Assembly (NCBI RefSeq): GCF_900112645.1
Contig: NZ_FOMO01000006.1
Coordinates: forward strand, 1-64,000
Origin: Phytopseudomonas straminea
GTDB lineage: Bacteria; Pseudomonadota; Gammaproteobacteria; Pseudomonadales; Pseudomonadaceae
Direction: 5' to 3'
DNA: 64,000 nt
Shown: positions 46,247-54,862 of the stretch, in pieces
Layout of the letters: each line of letters starts with the position of its first letter
How positions within the stretch are numbered: position 1 is the first letter of the stretch
Translations under genes and position numbers: made by a program
The notes under the pieces: model-generated
What the model was told of the DNA's origin: nothing
The model's database searches: none
The model's input: only the letters and a program-made list of their open reading frames with translations

Positions 46247-47204
46247 TTGCATCAACAAGGTGGTCTGGAGCCAAATGCGCATATCGCATGGTCATTGCCA
46301 AACTCGAATGCCCCAGGATGCGCTGCAACGTGACGATGTTTCCGCCGTTCTGGATGAAATGGCTAGCGAAGGTATGGCGCAGAGCGTGCGCTGCCTGCCC
46401 CTTCGGAAGCTTGATGGTCGTACGGGCCAAGGCACGGCGGAACGCGGTAATGGCGGAGTTTGGCTGGCCATGCTCACGCCAGTGACGAACGATCCTGGCT
46501 TCAAGCTCGACAGAGATCGGCACCGATCGCACCTTGCCGCTTTTGGTGCCGCTGAAGGTGATCACACGGTTACGCACCGAATGCGGCTTGAGCTTTTCGG
46601 CCTCAGACCATCGAGCACCAGTAGCCAAGCAGATCAATACGATGATTTCGACGTGCGGGTTATCGCAGCCCGACCGGATCGCCTGCAGGAGTTCGGCTAT
46701 CTGCTCATTGGTCAGCCAGGACAACTCACGTTCCTGGACACGCAACGGCTTCACCAGCTCCAACGGGTTCGGGTAGTCGATGACGCCCAGGCCGCGAAGC
46801 TCGTTGTATACGGCGCGCAGGTAGCCCAGCTCGTTATTCAGCGTCTTAGGTGAGGTGCCAGCTTCCATCCTCAAACGCCGGTCATTCGCATAGACGTGTG
46901 GGTCGAGTCGGATAGCCACAGGATCGCGCAGGCGATCAGCCAAATAGAGCAGCTTGCGCAGGCGACCGGCTGCATATCGCAGGGAGTGGCCGTGCAGGTC
47001 GTACCAGAGCTGCATGAGGTCAGAGAGCCGTCGTTTGTCCTTGGGCTTGGGTGACCAATGCTTGTCTTCTACGAGCTTGGCACGGCACGAGGCTTCGAAG
47101 CGCTGGGCTTCACCCTTGGTCTTAAACGTCTTGCGGAAGCGCTTGCCCTTGATGGGCTCAACATCGACTTTCCAGCGACCGTCAGGCTGTTGCGTTATTG
47201 CCAT
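46197..47204 (-). CDS. int: Tyrosine recombinase (integrase) of element A
   Basis: 335 aa. The catalytic set is complete: R198 in GARWSEAEKL, H273 and R276 in HALRHTFA, H299 in LGHSSLAM and nucleophile Y308 in MRYAHL. An N-terminal arm-binding region and SAM-like core-binding domain precede it. It should catalyse exchange at the tmRNA-derived sites 45042-45064/59030-59052. The start overlaps the stop of the replication gene by one base (TGATG), so the two are coupled. Confidence 0.93.
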   Translation of the reverse strand: MAITQQPDGRWKVDVEPIKGKRFRKTFKTKGEAQRFEASCRAKLVEDKHWSPKPKDKRRLSDLMQLWYDLHGHSLRYAAGRLRKLLYLADRLRDPVAIRLDPHVYANDRRLRMEAGTSPKTLNNELGYLRAVYNELRGLGVIDYPNPLELVKPLRVQERELSWLTNEQIAELLQAIRSGCDNPHVEIIVLICLATGARWSEAEKLKPHSVRNRVITFSGTKSGKVRSVPISVELEARIVRHWREHGQPNSAITAFRRALARTTIKLPKGQAAHALRHTFASHFIQNGGNIVTLQRILGHSSLAMTMRYAHLAPDHLVDAINFGPGLPISYPFQQT

Positions 47205-48484
47205 CAGACCGCCCTACCCCACCGCACATGGCGTTCCTGCAGCAGATGCTTGATGTGTTTGTAGAGATCGTCCTGGGTCATTTCCTTGGCGGCGTAGTGA
47301 TCGCGGATGACCGGCCAGCAGTCCCATTGCTGCAGGGTCTTAAACGCCTTTTTTGCGCCCACCTTTTCCCTTGCCAGCAGGCTGACGAAGTTTCCCAGGA
47401 ACAGCTCCACGTTCTTGCCTGAGAAGCCACGCGAGGTCTTGTAGTAGCGTTTGTATTCGGTGTCATCGAGCAGAGAGTCCACCGGCAGATCGACGCGCAC
47501 GTCTTCACGGATCAGCGTCCAGATGGGCTCAAAATAGCCAGGGCGGCAGAGCAGCTTGAATTGACGCAGGCCATAGCGCCAAAGACCGTCCAGATGCCCC
47601 GCGAAGGCGGCAAAGGAGCTGGTGTCGATCACTGCATGGGTTTTCAGATCGAAAGAGCCGCTGGCGAATTGCTGGATGACCGAGTGGTGATAGCGCAGCT
47701 CTACGCGCCACACGTCAGCGTCAGGATCGTAGTTGTCCGGATCTTGCGGGTCGAAGCTGTCGCGGCGCTTCCACACGCTTTCCCAGTAGTCCAGCTTGTC
47801 GGTTGCCCGGGCTTGCTCGGTCTTGTTGTAGATGGCTAGTTGCACGCCGCTGGCCGAGCCGAACATGAAGGTTTCACCACGACCGTAGGTGCTGGACTTG
47901 GTGGTCCAGTTGATTTCGTTGATGCCGGAAATATCACGTTGGGTACGTGCACGACAGTGCATGCGGGCGACTAGATCCACTGGCGGTTTCCAGCCCTGCA
48001 GATCCAGGGCGAGGTGGACGGCGCATTGGTTGATTTCACGATGGGTCAGAACAGCCGAGGCGTAATAGTCCATACGATCTTGCAGGCGCTCAGGCGACAG
48101 GGCGTCGATAGCATGGGGCGAGACTTCGATTTTCAGGTGGGCGCCGATGGCGTCGATCTTGGCGTTGAAGTTCTTCACCAAGAGGATGATGCCCAGGTCA
48201 GCGTTCTGCAGCTTGTACTGATAGCCAGAGTCTTTGCTGACACGACCTGAGTGCCAGATCTGGCCAGCGAATTCGACCATGGCGCCGGGCTTCTCAAACA
48301 GGCACATAATCTCAGGGCGGATCAGGCCCCGGTACAACTGGCGCACGGTATCCACCCCACAGCGGAGCAAGCGGACGTTAGTCAGATCGGTCAGTGCCGC
48401 TGATGCCGCATCCATGAAAAGACGACCCGTCTTGCTCTCAAGGCCGGTTGCTCGGTCAATCCGTCGCTGATCTTTAACGCTCAT
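47204..48484 (-). CDS. Phage replication initiation protein (inovirus gene II-like)
   Basis: 426 aa. I place the start at MSVKDQRRID; 55 further open codons upstream lack support. The protein resembles the phage/plasmid replication proteins of filamentous phages that nick the double-stranded form and start rolling-circle replication; the segment RVELRYHHSVIQ and a tyrosine-rich stretch (EYKRYYKTSRGF) fit that role, but the catalytic tyrosine is not certain. It follows the secretin gene and overlaps the integrase start, which is unusual compared with replication genes at the front of the phage map. Confidence 0.8.
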   Translation of the reverse strand: MSVKDQRRIDRATGLESKTGRLFMDAASAALTDLTNVRLLRCGVDTVRQLYRGLIRPEIMCLFEKPGAMVEFAGQIWHSGRVSKDSGYQYKLQNADLGIILLVKNFNAKIDAIGAHLKIEVSPHAIDALSPERLQDRMDYYASAVLTHREINQCAVHLALDLQGWKPPVDLVARMHCRARTQRDISGINEINWTTKSSTYGRGETFMFGSASGVQLAIYNKTEQARATDKLDYWESVWKRRDSFDPQDPDNYDPDADVWRVELRYHHSVIQQFASGSFDLKTHAVIDTSSFAAFAGHLDGLWRYGLRQFKLLCRPGYFEPIWTLIREDVRVDLPVDSLLDDTEYKRYYKTSRGFSGKNVELFLGNFVSLLAREKVGAKKAFKTLQQWDCWPVIRDHYAAKEMTQDDLYKHIKHLLQERHVRWGRAV

Positions 48485-48551
48485 GTGTTTTTCCTCTATT
48501 GGCCAGTAATGGCCACTTTCAAGCTGATTTATCTGACGTGTTACAGGGACG

Positions 48552-49898
48552 TCACCGGGCGCCCGTCGCGCGCCCGGCGGTGTCACGGGCTGCGCCCAAA
48601 CCACCGCCGGGCAACGCGCCGAACGAAAGATCCATCCACGGCCCCGCATCAGCCGGCATCAGCTCGTTGTGGTTCAGGGCTTGTATGCGGGCAGTTATGA
48701 GCACCACTAGGTTGGTGGTACGTACGCGGTTGGATTCGTAGCGAAACGCGCGCCCCAGGTAGGGGATATCGCCGAGGATGGGCACGGAGCTGACAGAGCG
48801 ATCGGTCTGTGTGGATCGCAGCCCGCCGAGCATTACCCCTTGGCCATCCTTGAGCTGCACCTTCGTGAGGATGCGGCGGGTATTGGTGATGATGTCGGAG
48901 GCTCTGGTCTCGTCGGCCACACTTGAAGCCGACTGGCTGACCTGCAGCTCTATCGCATCGGCCGGCGTGATGAAGGGAGTGACCTGCAGGGTTACGCCCA
49001 CATCCTGGCGCACGATGGTTTGAAACGGATCTGATGCCGGCGTGGAGCCGCTGGTGGTCTTGCCGGTGATAAAGGGAACGTTCTGGCCGACGACGATGGA
49101 GGCGGGCTCACGGTTGAGAGTCAGCAACTGGGGCGTGGATAACAGGTTGCTGCTGGAGCTGGAGCGCACCGCCTGCAGGAAGGCCGATATGGACGGGCCG
49201 GAGAACGTGAGGCTGAAGCCAAGATCGGAGCGATCAGCCGACCGGATACTGCGCCCCGAGAGGTTGAGGCGATTGGCTGTTGCAGCCGCATTGAGGCCGA
49301 GTGCTTCGAAGTCGTTATCGGAGAGCTCAGCCACCACCGCGGTGATTTGCACTTGCCGCCGCGGTCGGTCGATTTCCGTAACCACCTCTTTGATGGCGTC
49401 GAGCTGGGGGCGTGTGGCGGTAACGATCAGGGCGTTCGAAGTGGGCGACGGTGTGACGAGTACCTGGCCAGTGGTGTTGTTCTCAGTGTTGCGGTCAGCG
49501 CGGGAGGCCAGCACATCGCGCACGGACTGTTCGGCAAAGTCGGACTGAAGGTGTTGGAGCTGAATCACCTCAGTGACCAGGACGGGTGATTCCTGAATCG
49601 GTTGCGCGCTGATGCGGATCGCGTTGGGGCTTTTGGAGTAGTGAAAGCCGGACGACAGGACGGCGTTTTCCAAGAGCTGTTCGAGTTCCTGAGGGCCATC
49701 GAAGGTGGCGAAGATGGAGATCGGCGCGGAGCGGATATCGGAGCCGACCACCACCGATTTATTGAGCATCACAGCGGCCCACTCTACGAAGTCCTGCAGG
49801 GTGGAGTCGTAGAGTTCGATCTTCTCCACGGCAGCGCGGGCCAGGGTTGAAGTGAGTGCGAGCGGCAGCAGTGCCAGGGAGAGCCAGCAACGTTTCAT
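48552..49898 (-). CDS. Secretin (phage pIV-like outer-membrane channel)
   Basis: 448 aa. Signal peptide MKRCWLSLALLPLALTSTLARA, N-domains (LQDFVEWAAVMLNKSVVVGSD, VVTEIDRPRRQVQITAVVAEL), and the GspD/pIV secretin core (LLSTPQLLTLNREPASIVVGQNVPF, GVMLGGLRSTQ, VPILGDIPYLGRAF). In filamentous phages pIV forms the exit pore. Pf-type phages usually lack it and borrow a host secretin, so this element carries its own. Seven bases separate its start from the zot-like gene upstream. Confidence 0.9.
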   Translation of the reverse strand: MKRCWLSLALLPLALTSTLARAAVEKIELYDSTLQDFVEWAAVMLNKSVVVGSDIRSAPISIFATFDGPQELEQLLENAVLSSGFHYSKSPNAIRISAQPIQESPVLVTEVIQLQHLQSDFAEQSVRDVLASRADRNTENNTTGQVLVTPSPTSNALIVTATRPQLDAIKEVVTEIDRPRRQVQITAVVAELSDNDFEALGLNAAATANRLNLSGRSIRSADRSDLGFSLTFSGPSISAFLQAVRSSSSSNLLSTPQLLTLNREPASIVVGQNVPFITGKTTSGSTPASDPFQTIVRQDVGVTLQVTPFITPADAIELQVSQSASSVADETRASDIITNTRRILTKVQLKDGQGVMLGGLRSTQTDRSVSSVPILGDIPYLGRAFRYESNRVRTTNLVVLITARIQALNHNELMPADAGPWMDLSFGALPGGGLGAARDTAGRATGAR

Positions 49899-49904
49899 GG
49901 CCGA

Positions 49905-51005
49905 TTACCTGTAGACGGTGAGAGAGTCAGTGCCACGCAGCAACCGCACTTCTCGCGGCCCCCGTGGATCGATGGTGATGGCGCGGGACAACAGATCCTC
50001 GGAGCGAATGCGCTTGCCGTCGGGATCAACGAACACATAGCGGGCCTGCCCGGACAGGAGCCCATAAGAGGCGATGCGGTAGCCCTCGAACTCTTCAGCC
50101 AAGGTGGCTTTTTTCTCTTCCTCTACAGCGGCTGGTTTTTCCTGTACGGCAACGCCCGGTGTACGAATCCAAGCGATGGCCGAGAACACCGGCAGCGAGA
50201 CAAACAAGGTGATCAGGCCGCCCAGGAAAAAGGCGTTCACCACCCGAGTGCGGCGGAAAAAGATTTTGGTGGTGCGCATGAGAAACCCCAGGTCGCGAGG
50301 TGATGCAGGAAGGCGGCGATGCCAGTAGCCGGGCGGGAGCATGGAATACGAGCCTTTGTCGTAGTCCTTGTTGTATTCCTGGGTGGTGTCGTAATAGCTG
50401 TAGAACTCTTTGCCCTGATAGAACCAGTCCTCCACCTTGGGCGAGTTGAACTTGGCGCCGTATTTCACGATGGCCTGATGCAGCTTTGGCAGATTGCCTT
50501 TCCACATGCCCAGGCTCAGCACGCGCAGCGGCAGGCGGAACACGAAGGGAATCTTCAGCTTGTCCCAGCGGTTGATGTACACCACGTGTTCAGCGATGGA
50601 TTCGCGGATCTGCTTGTCGATGACGTTGACGTTTTGCACGCACAGCCACAGATCCCAGCGGCGTTTGCGCAGGAACAGGAAGAACTTCAGCAGGTCGGTA
50701 CGTCCACCCGAGTTCCAGTCGCGGGAGTTGAGCCACACGCCGGCTTCGTCGAGAAAGATCCCACCGAATTTTTCCTCGTCGTAGGTTTCATGGCCGAAGC
50801 CCAGGCCGATCAAATCCTCAGCGGATGGCAGATCCGGCAGGCGGACAAGGCGCGAGTACTTGTTATCGGCCCGGCACAGCTTGTCCATTTTCACATCGAC
50901 GTTGACCGCAACGCGGCGACGGGCTTTGAGGTACTCAAGAATCTTGAGAATGCAAAGCAGGGTTTTGCCAGCACCCAGCTTGCCGGTAACGATATAGACG
51001 GCCAC
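49905..51005 (-). CDS. Zot-family phage assembly ATPase (pI-like)
   Basis: 366 aa. Walker A GKLGAGKT at residues 8-15, Walker B in GGIFLDEAGVWLN, and a single membrane helix near residue 240 (AFFLGGLITLFVSLPVFSAIAWI) separating the cytoplasmic ATPase from a periplasmic tail. In filamentous phages pI drives extrusion through the pIV pore. Same family as the Vibrio zonula occludens toxin, but nothing here implies toxin action. Confidence 0.92.
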   Translation of the reverse strand: MAVYIVTGKLGAGKTLLCILKILEYLKARRRVAVNVDVKMDKLCRADNKYSRLVRLPDLPSAEDLIGLGFGHETYDEEKFGGIFLDEAGVWLNSRDWNSGGRTDLLKFFLFLRKRRWDLWLCVQNVNVIDKQIRESIAEHVVYINRWDKLKIPFVFRLPLRVLSLGMWKGNLPKLHQAIVKYGAKFNSPKVEDWFYQGKEFYSYYDTTQEYNKDYDKGSYSMLPPGYWHRRLPASPRDLGFLMRTTKIFFRRTRVVNAFFLGGLITLFVSLPVFSAIAWIRTPGVAVQEKPAAVEEEKKATLAEEFEGYRIASYGLLSGQARYVFVDPDGKRIRSEDLLSRAITIDPRGPREVRLLRGTDSLTVYR

Positions 51006-51014
51006 GGGCGATCC

Positions 51015-51395
51015 TCAGGTGTGGATAAACTTTTCGGTGAGGCGGTGTGCCCACATGAAGATCAGCGATTGCAGCCGGGCGAACAGCAAAATGGTGATAC
51101 CCGCGCTGAGGTTGGACGGCAGAAACATGCGGCCGAAACTGATCAGGTCGGGCGCCATGGCGTTTACCAGACCACCGGCAATGCCGTTGATTGCGGCGGC
51201 GAAGGCCATCAGAAGAACGCCGATGGCGGCGATAATCGCGAGGAACAAGACGACCTTGCGAAAGAACTTGGTGATGAACTCGAAAAACGGCGCGATCAGC
51301 GGCGTGATAAAGGCCAGCAACCAGCCATTGAGGCGCTTGAACAGGTTGGGGAAGAACTTGCCCAGCCAACCGGTAATCCAGCGAAGCCCAAACAT
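51015..51395 (-). CDS. DUF2523 membrane protein (minor coat pVI-like)
   Basis: 126 aa with three or more hydrophobic segments (LLAFITPLIAPFFEFITKFF, VVLFLAIIAAIGVLLMAFAAAINGIAGG, LSAGITILLFARLQSLIFMW). DUF2523 proteins lie between the adsorption and Zot genes in inoviruses and correspond to the end-cap protein pVI. Its start overlaps the stop of the upstream gene by one base. Confidence 0.85.
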   Translation of the reverse strand: MFGLRWITGWLGKFFPNLFKRLNGWLLAFITPLIAPFFEFITKFFRKVVLFLAIIAAIGVLLMAFAAAINGIAGGLVNAMAPDLISFGRMFLPSNLSAGITILLFARLQSLIFMWAHRLTEKFIHT

Positions 51396-52834
51396 CAGAA
51401 GCCTCCTTTCTCAGCTTTAGCGTTTTCCAGCCGCAGACCGGCATAGGCGATGCGCCACACCCCGATAAGGGTGAGCATCCAGATGATCCACTCGAGCAAT
51501 GGCTTGATACGGCTCAGCTCGCAGGCGTCCAGCCGCAAATTGGTGTGCAACTTGCCGGCATCAATCTTCACGTCGAAGGGCGAACACGACGTGCTACGGG
51601 GTAATACGCCGTCGATGATGTAAATGGCCTTATAGGCAGCGGTGCCGGGGCCAAACCACTCGTTGTTAACGATGTTGGAGATGTCCGCCAGGGTGGCGAT
51701 ATCCGAGGCTTCTTGAGCGGCTAGCGTGTCGGTCATGCCCTGGCCGAAGACACCGGCAAAATTGCCGGCAAGTCCTGCAGCAGCTTCGCCAATGCTCTGA
51801 TCGTCGCCGTCACCTTCCCCGTCGTACTTCTCGCCCAGGGCATCCTCTGCAAACTCTTTGAAGGCATCGCCCAGGTTGCCCAAGGCCTTGCTGATGCCAT
51901 CGAGCAGGCTGTTGGTCTTGTCGATCTTGGGGCCGAGTTTTTCTTTGTCGCCGTCACCATCACCACCGGGCGTGCCGGGTTCTCCGTCGCCATCACCAGG
52001 GCCGTTACCGTCATCGCCTGGATTGTTAGGGTCGGTTGGATCGGTGGGGTCTGTTGGATCAGTGGGATCGGTTGGCGGGCAGACTTCGCCGGTAGATGGG
52101 TCGCATTCCTTGGGTGGATCTTTTACGCAGGTAGTGCCTGACCAGCTGTAACCAGGGCCGCAGACCGGAGGCGGATCGCTGGGATCTGGCGGCTCGGTCG
52201 GGTCAGTGGGGTCGGTTGGTGGCGTAGTCGGGTCAGTTGGGTCAGTCGGCGGGTTGCCGAGACCGGACGGCGTGTCGCCGCTCTGGCAAACCTGGCCGTT
52301 GTAGGTAGCGAGGCCCCAGCAAGCAGAGATGCCTTGATCATTGGTGCCGCACTCGCCAGACCATGCAGCGCGGCAGCCCTCCTGGCAAATGTATTCACCG
52401 GGCAGACTGGAGCCACCGTTAGGCACGTTGGCAAAGAAGCTGAAGCGTTGACCGGTAAGCGGCTCACAGTTTTTGGGTGGTTCTTCGCATTGACCGTTAG
52501 CAGGGTTGAAGGTCTGACCCGTGGGGCATCCGGTGCCACCACGACTGATCAAGATATCTTCGACTGGTCCTTTGATATCTGGCTGATCAGCTGAGCCGGC
52601 ATTGAAGTAATAAACACATACGCCAGTAGTCGACGTTCTTACAGAGGCAGATATCGAGGTAATGGATTTCACTTGGTTTTTAACCCAGCTACAGGCGGCA
52701 GACGGGGAAGCAAAACGAGGGCTTAACGCGCTGTTGTAGTGGGATTGCCAATAATAATCCTCAGCAAAAACAAACTGCCCCCACCCCATAAGGGTGAGAG
52801 CAAGTAGCAGGCGGAGGCCGAAAGCCGTGCGCAT
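51395..52834 (-). CDS. Adsorption protein candidate (pIII-like, TspB-related)
   Basis: 479 aa. Signal peptide (MRTAFGLRLLLALTLMGWGQFVFA), a cysteine-rich N-terminal region (residues about 45-180), a long low-complexity middle rich in Asp, Pro, Thr and Gly (DPTDPT and DPTEPPDP units, then GDGDGEPGTPGGDGDGD), a helical part, and a C-terminal membrane segment (LLEWIIWMLTLIGVWRIAYAG). This is the domain order of filamentous-phage receptor-binding proteins and of the TspB-related family. The host receptor cannot be told. Confidence 0.8.
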   Translation of the reverse strand: MRTAFGLRLLLALTLMGWGQFVFAEDYYWQSHYNSALSPRFASPSAACSWVKNQVKSITSISASVRTSTTGVCVYYFNAGSADQPDIKGPVEDILISRGGTGCPTGQTFNPANGQCEEPPKNCEPLTGQRFSFFANVPNGGSSLPGEYICQEGCRAAWSGECGTNDQGISACWGLATYNGQVCQSGDTPSGLGNPPTDPTDPTTPPTDPTDPTEPPDPSDPPPVCGPGYSWSGTTCVKDPPKECDPSTGEVCPPTDPTDPTDPTDPTDPNNPGDDGNGPGDGDGEPGTPGGDGDGDKEKLGPKIDKTNSLLDGISKALGNLGDAFKEFAEDALGEKYDGEGDGDDQSIGEAAAGLAGNFAGVFGQGMTDTLAAQEASDIATLADISNIVNNEWFGPGTAAYKAIYIIDGVLPRSTSCSPFDVKIDAGKLHTNLRLDACELSRIKPLLEWIIWMLTLIGVWRIAYAGLRLENAKAEKGGF

Positions 52835-52854
52835 CAGTCGACCCCCAACCCTGT

Positions 52855-53157
52855 TTAGGCGCCCGCAGCGCTGAACACGCGACCGGCGATCTTGAACAGG
52901 GCCACACCACCACGGATGACGCCGAACAGCACGGCACCGGCAGCCATCAGGGTGCCGAACGCGAGTGCCAGATCGGTGAAGACTTCGAGCAGCTCAGGCG
53001 GGACGGTGATTGCAGCATTGGCGGAACCGGCAGTCAGCGAGGCTGCACCGGCAGTGATCAGAGCGAGCGATTTGCCGCCCAGTGCTTTACCGACACTGGC
53101 CTCGTTCTGTACGAGCTGGCTGCCACGAATGGCAGCTTCTTTTTTGCTTTGGTACAT
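52855..53157 (-). CDS. Major coat protein (pVIII-like)
   Basis: 100 aa precursor. A long leader ending at SANA (residue 48) is followed by the mature part AITVPPELLEVFTDLALAFGTLMAAGAVLFGVIRGGVALFKIAGRVFSAAGA, which has an acidic start, a membrane helix and a basic end as in filamentous-phage coat proteins. It precedes the adsorption gene by 20 bases. Confidence 0.88.
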   Translation of the reverse strand: MYQSKKEAAIRGSQLVQNEASVGKALGGKSLALITAGAASLTAGSANAAITVPPELLEVFTDLALAFGTLMAAGAVLFGVIRGGVALFKIAGRVFSAAGA

Positions 53158-53168
53158 GAGTTGTTTCC

Positions 53169-53294
53169 TCAGTTGGTTGAAGCGTCGACGATTTCCTTCC
53201 AGCCCAGCCGGAAGGCCCCCCAGGACACGCCAATCCCGAGAGCACCCACAAAGAGCCCAGCGATAACGAGGTACTGCCCCCAGGTGAAAGCCAT
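53169..53294 (-). CDS. Small membrane protein of the coat cluster (41 aa)
   Basis: 41 aa: MAFTWGQYLVIAGLFVGALG, then IGVSWGAFRLGWKEIVDASTN. One membrane helix with a basic/acidic tail. GAGGTAACGG lies just before the ATG. Position before the coat gene suggests a pVII/pIX-like cap protein; that is inference. Confidence 0.75.
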   Translation of the reverse strand: MAFTWGQYLVIAGLFVGALGIGVSWGAFRLGWKEIVDASTN

Positions 53295-53300
53295 AAACCG

Positions 53301-53417
53301 TTACCTCTGGTGCCCGTGGATTAGGCCAAGGGCGGCGATGGTCACCACGCCTTGAATGAACTGCAGGGCCCAGAGATCACCGAGGGTGACGTTGGCCAGA
53401 TAGGCGTCGATTCCCAT
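53301..53417 (-). CDS. Small membrane protein of the coat cluster (38 aa)
   Basis: 38 aa: MGIDAYLANVTLGDLWALQF, then IQGVVTIAALGLIHGHQR. One hydrophobic helix. GGAGCTCACCGC precedes the ATG. It overlaps nothing and stops six bases before the 41-aa gene. Probably the second small virion cap protein. Confidence 0.75.
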   Translation of the reverse strand: MGIDAYLANVTLGDLWALQFIQGVVTIAALGLIHGHQR

Positions 53418-53441
53418 GCGGTGAGCTCCAGGCGGTAAGGG

Positions 53442-53795
53442 TTAGGCTTTGGCCGGATCGGCAGGCTTGCCGGTGCTGGCAGCAGGCGCGGGGCTCGCCG
53501 TGGTGCGGGCTTTGTTGTCCACGGCTTCGATATGCAGGGCGAGGTTCTTGCCCTTGTTCTGGCCGCCGCGGGCCACGTCGAAGGTGATGCGCACCAGTTG
53601 CAGGGGCTCGAACTGGGCGCCGGCCATGAACACTTCGTCGGCAGCGTCTTCAGCGATCGCCATGCCGATGATCGACAGGCCGTGTTCGGTCTTGCCGTCC
53701 GGTTCGTCGCCGTAGAAGACCTTGGCGTATTTGGTGTCATCAACTTGGGTCATCTGAGTGCCCAGGAATGCAACTTCCATAGTCGAACGTGCCAT
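53442..53795 (-). CDS. Single-stranded-DNA-binding protein candidate (pV-like)
   Basis: 117 aa. A compact beta-rich N-terminal part (RSTMEVAFLGTQMTQVDDTKYAKVFYGDEP ... LVRITFDVARGGQNKGKNLALHIEAVD) and a disordered Ala/Pro/Lys tail. In inoviruses a gene of this size at this place coats the single-stranded genome before assembly. GAGGAAACACCC precedes the ATG; 28 upstream open codons are not used. Confidence 0.78.
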   Translation of the reverse strand: MARSTMEVAFLGTQMTQVDDTKYAKVFYGDEPDGKTEHGLSIIGMAIAEDAADEVFMAGAQFEPLQLVRITFDVARGGQNKGKNLALHIEAVDNKARTTASPAPAASTGKPADPAKA

Positions 53796-53928
53796 TGGGT
53801 GTTTCCTCTTTTCAGTTGCGCGTAATTGCGCGGTTTTGCCTTTCAGCAGGCCGAGCGAGTCCGTGCAGGTGAACTTCAACGTTCAAAACCTGCAGGTGCT
53901 TATCGGTCTACCGGGGGTTAAAGCCGGG

Positions 53929-53991
53929 TCAGGCGGTGCCTGATCGTTTGTTCACACCAAGGGCCTTGCCCTTGTCATCCCATTTCGCCAC
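53929..53991 (-). CDS. Possible tiny phage gene (20 aa)
   Basis: A GTG at 53991 opens MAKWDDKGKALGVNKRSGTA before TGA. The frame crosses the 3' end of the 74-aa gene. Charged and glycine-rich composition could be real, but length and start are weak evidence. Confidence 0.25.
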   Translation of the reverse strand: MAKWDDKGKALGVNKRSGTA

Positions 53992-54199
53992 CGTCGCCCG
54001 CGACTGGCGGTGCGCGCGGTGAACTGGCCGGGTGATCGAGTTGGCCAGTCACGGACGCCGGAGGCGACTGATTCGGCTGCCCACTACGGCGCGGGCAGAA
54101 CTCACGGCGCAGCAGCAGGAAGGCGAACAAAAGGCCGAGGGTCACGAAGCAGATGACCAGAAGGCAGTACGTGATAACCACAAACAGCTCAGGCGACAT
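53975..54199 (-). CDS. Small membrane protein of element A (74 aa)
   Basis: 74 aa with one strong N-terminal membrane helix (SPELFVVITYCLLVICFVTLGLLFAFLLL) and a Pro/Ser/Gly-rich tail. It overlaps the gene upstream by 11 bases in a tightly packed phage operon. Function unknown. Confidence 0.6.
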   Translation of the reverse strand: MSPELFVVITYCLLVICFVTLGLLFAFLLLRREFCPRRSGQPNQSPPASVTGQLDHPASSPRAPPVAGDGGEMG

Positions 54200-54386
54200 A
54201 CACCACCCCGTGAACGATTGGGCCTTGTAGGGCTTCTACGATTTCCTGCCATTCATCCACACCCCAGTTTTCCGGGATGCCTTTTTCGTTGGCAGCGTCC
54301 TGTTGGTGCTGGATGCGGCCCAACTGCTGGCTGGCCAAAGGCAGCAGCTCAGCAGCTTGGGCGACAGTCAGGACGATGCCGGGCAT
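54189..54386 (-). CDS. Small phage protein (65 aa)
   Basis: 65 aa: MPGIVLTVAQAAELLPLASQ, then a Gln-rich segment and a tail ending QGPIVHGVVYVA. ATG at 54386 overlaps the stop of the 50-aa gene (TGATG), so they are translationally coupled. A TTG one codon earlier is an alternative. Function unknown. Confidence 0.6.
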   Translation of the reverse strand: MPGIVLTVAQAAELLPLASQQLGRIQHQQDAANEKGIPENWGVDEWQEIVEALQGPIVHGVVYVA

Positions 54387-54538
54387 CAATCGGTTTCCTT
54401 GCAGGCAGATACGGCCTGCAGCACAGCTTCCGAGGCGACCTGCTCAAGGCTTTGCATGCTGAGAATAGAGAGGATGGCGACCAGAGAGGCGCCCATCACG
54501 AAACCGAGCAATACAGGCCAGAACGCTTGATCAGCCAT
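54386..54538 (-). CDS. Small phage membrane protein (50 aa)
   Basis: 50 aa: MADQAFWPVLLGFVMGASLV, then AILSILSMQSLEQVASEAVL and QAVSACKETD. One membrane helix. Overlaps the next start by one base. No family recognised; it fits the dense phage operon. Confidence 0.6.
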   Translation of the reverse strand: MADQAFWPVLLGFVMGASLVAILSILSMQSLEQVASEAVLQAVSACKETD

Positions 54539-54541
54539 GGC

Positions 54542-54859
54542 TCAGCTCTCCAACTCGAACAGATCCCAGCGCGGGACGTAGGGCGTTGGCTTGCCGATGT
54601 TTTCCACCATGTACCAGTACCGAGGCGGGCGCGGTGTTGGCGAGTGCTGGGGACAGGTAAAGCCCGAGACCCAGCGGTACGTACTGCTCACGTGCAGCCA
54701 GTGCCCGTTCACCAGCCGCATTTGGCCAACGACCGGAAAACAGCGAGAGGGGAGGCATTGGGTGCAGCGTGGCGACAGGCTGATAGGCCCCAGTCTTTTG
54801 ACATAGCAGACAGAGCAGTCGCAGTCCGACCTGTGGGGCTGGTGCAGGTACTTTTGCAT
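54542..54859 (-). CDS. Cysteine-rich phage protein (105 aa)
   Basis: 105 aa with paired cysteines CDCSVC near residue 13-18 and CTQC near residue 32, which could bind zinc, and a tryptophan-rich middle (NGHWLHVSSTYRWVSGFTC). GGGAGGGC lies upstream of the ATG. Probably a small phage zinc-finger-like protein; role unknown. Confidence 0.6.
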   Translation of the reverse strand: MQKYLHQPHRSDCDCSVCYVKRLGPISLSPRCTQCLPSRCFPVVGQMRLVNGHWLHVSSTYRWVSGFTCPQHSPTPRPPRYWYMVENIGKPTPYVPRWDLFELES

Positions 54860-54862
54860 CGA

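Noticed and set aside
50319..51446. 375-aa plus-strand frame in element A
   Set aside because: Antisense to the Zot-like and DUF2523 genes, which have clear motifs.
51965..52250. CRISPR-like repeats
   Set aside because: The repeats are short codon-level repeats inside the adsorption gene, with no spacers of constant length and no cas genes.
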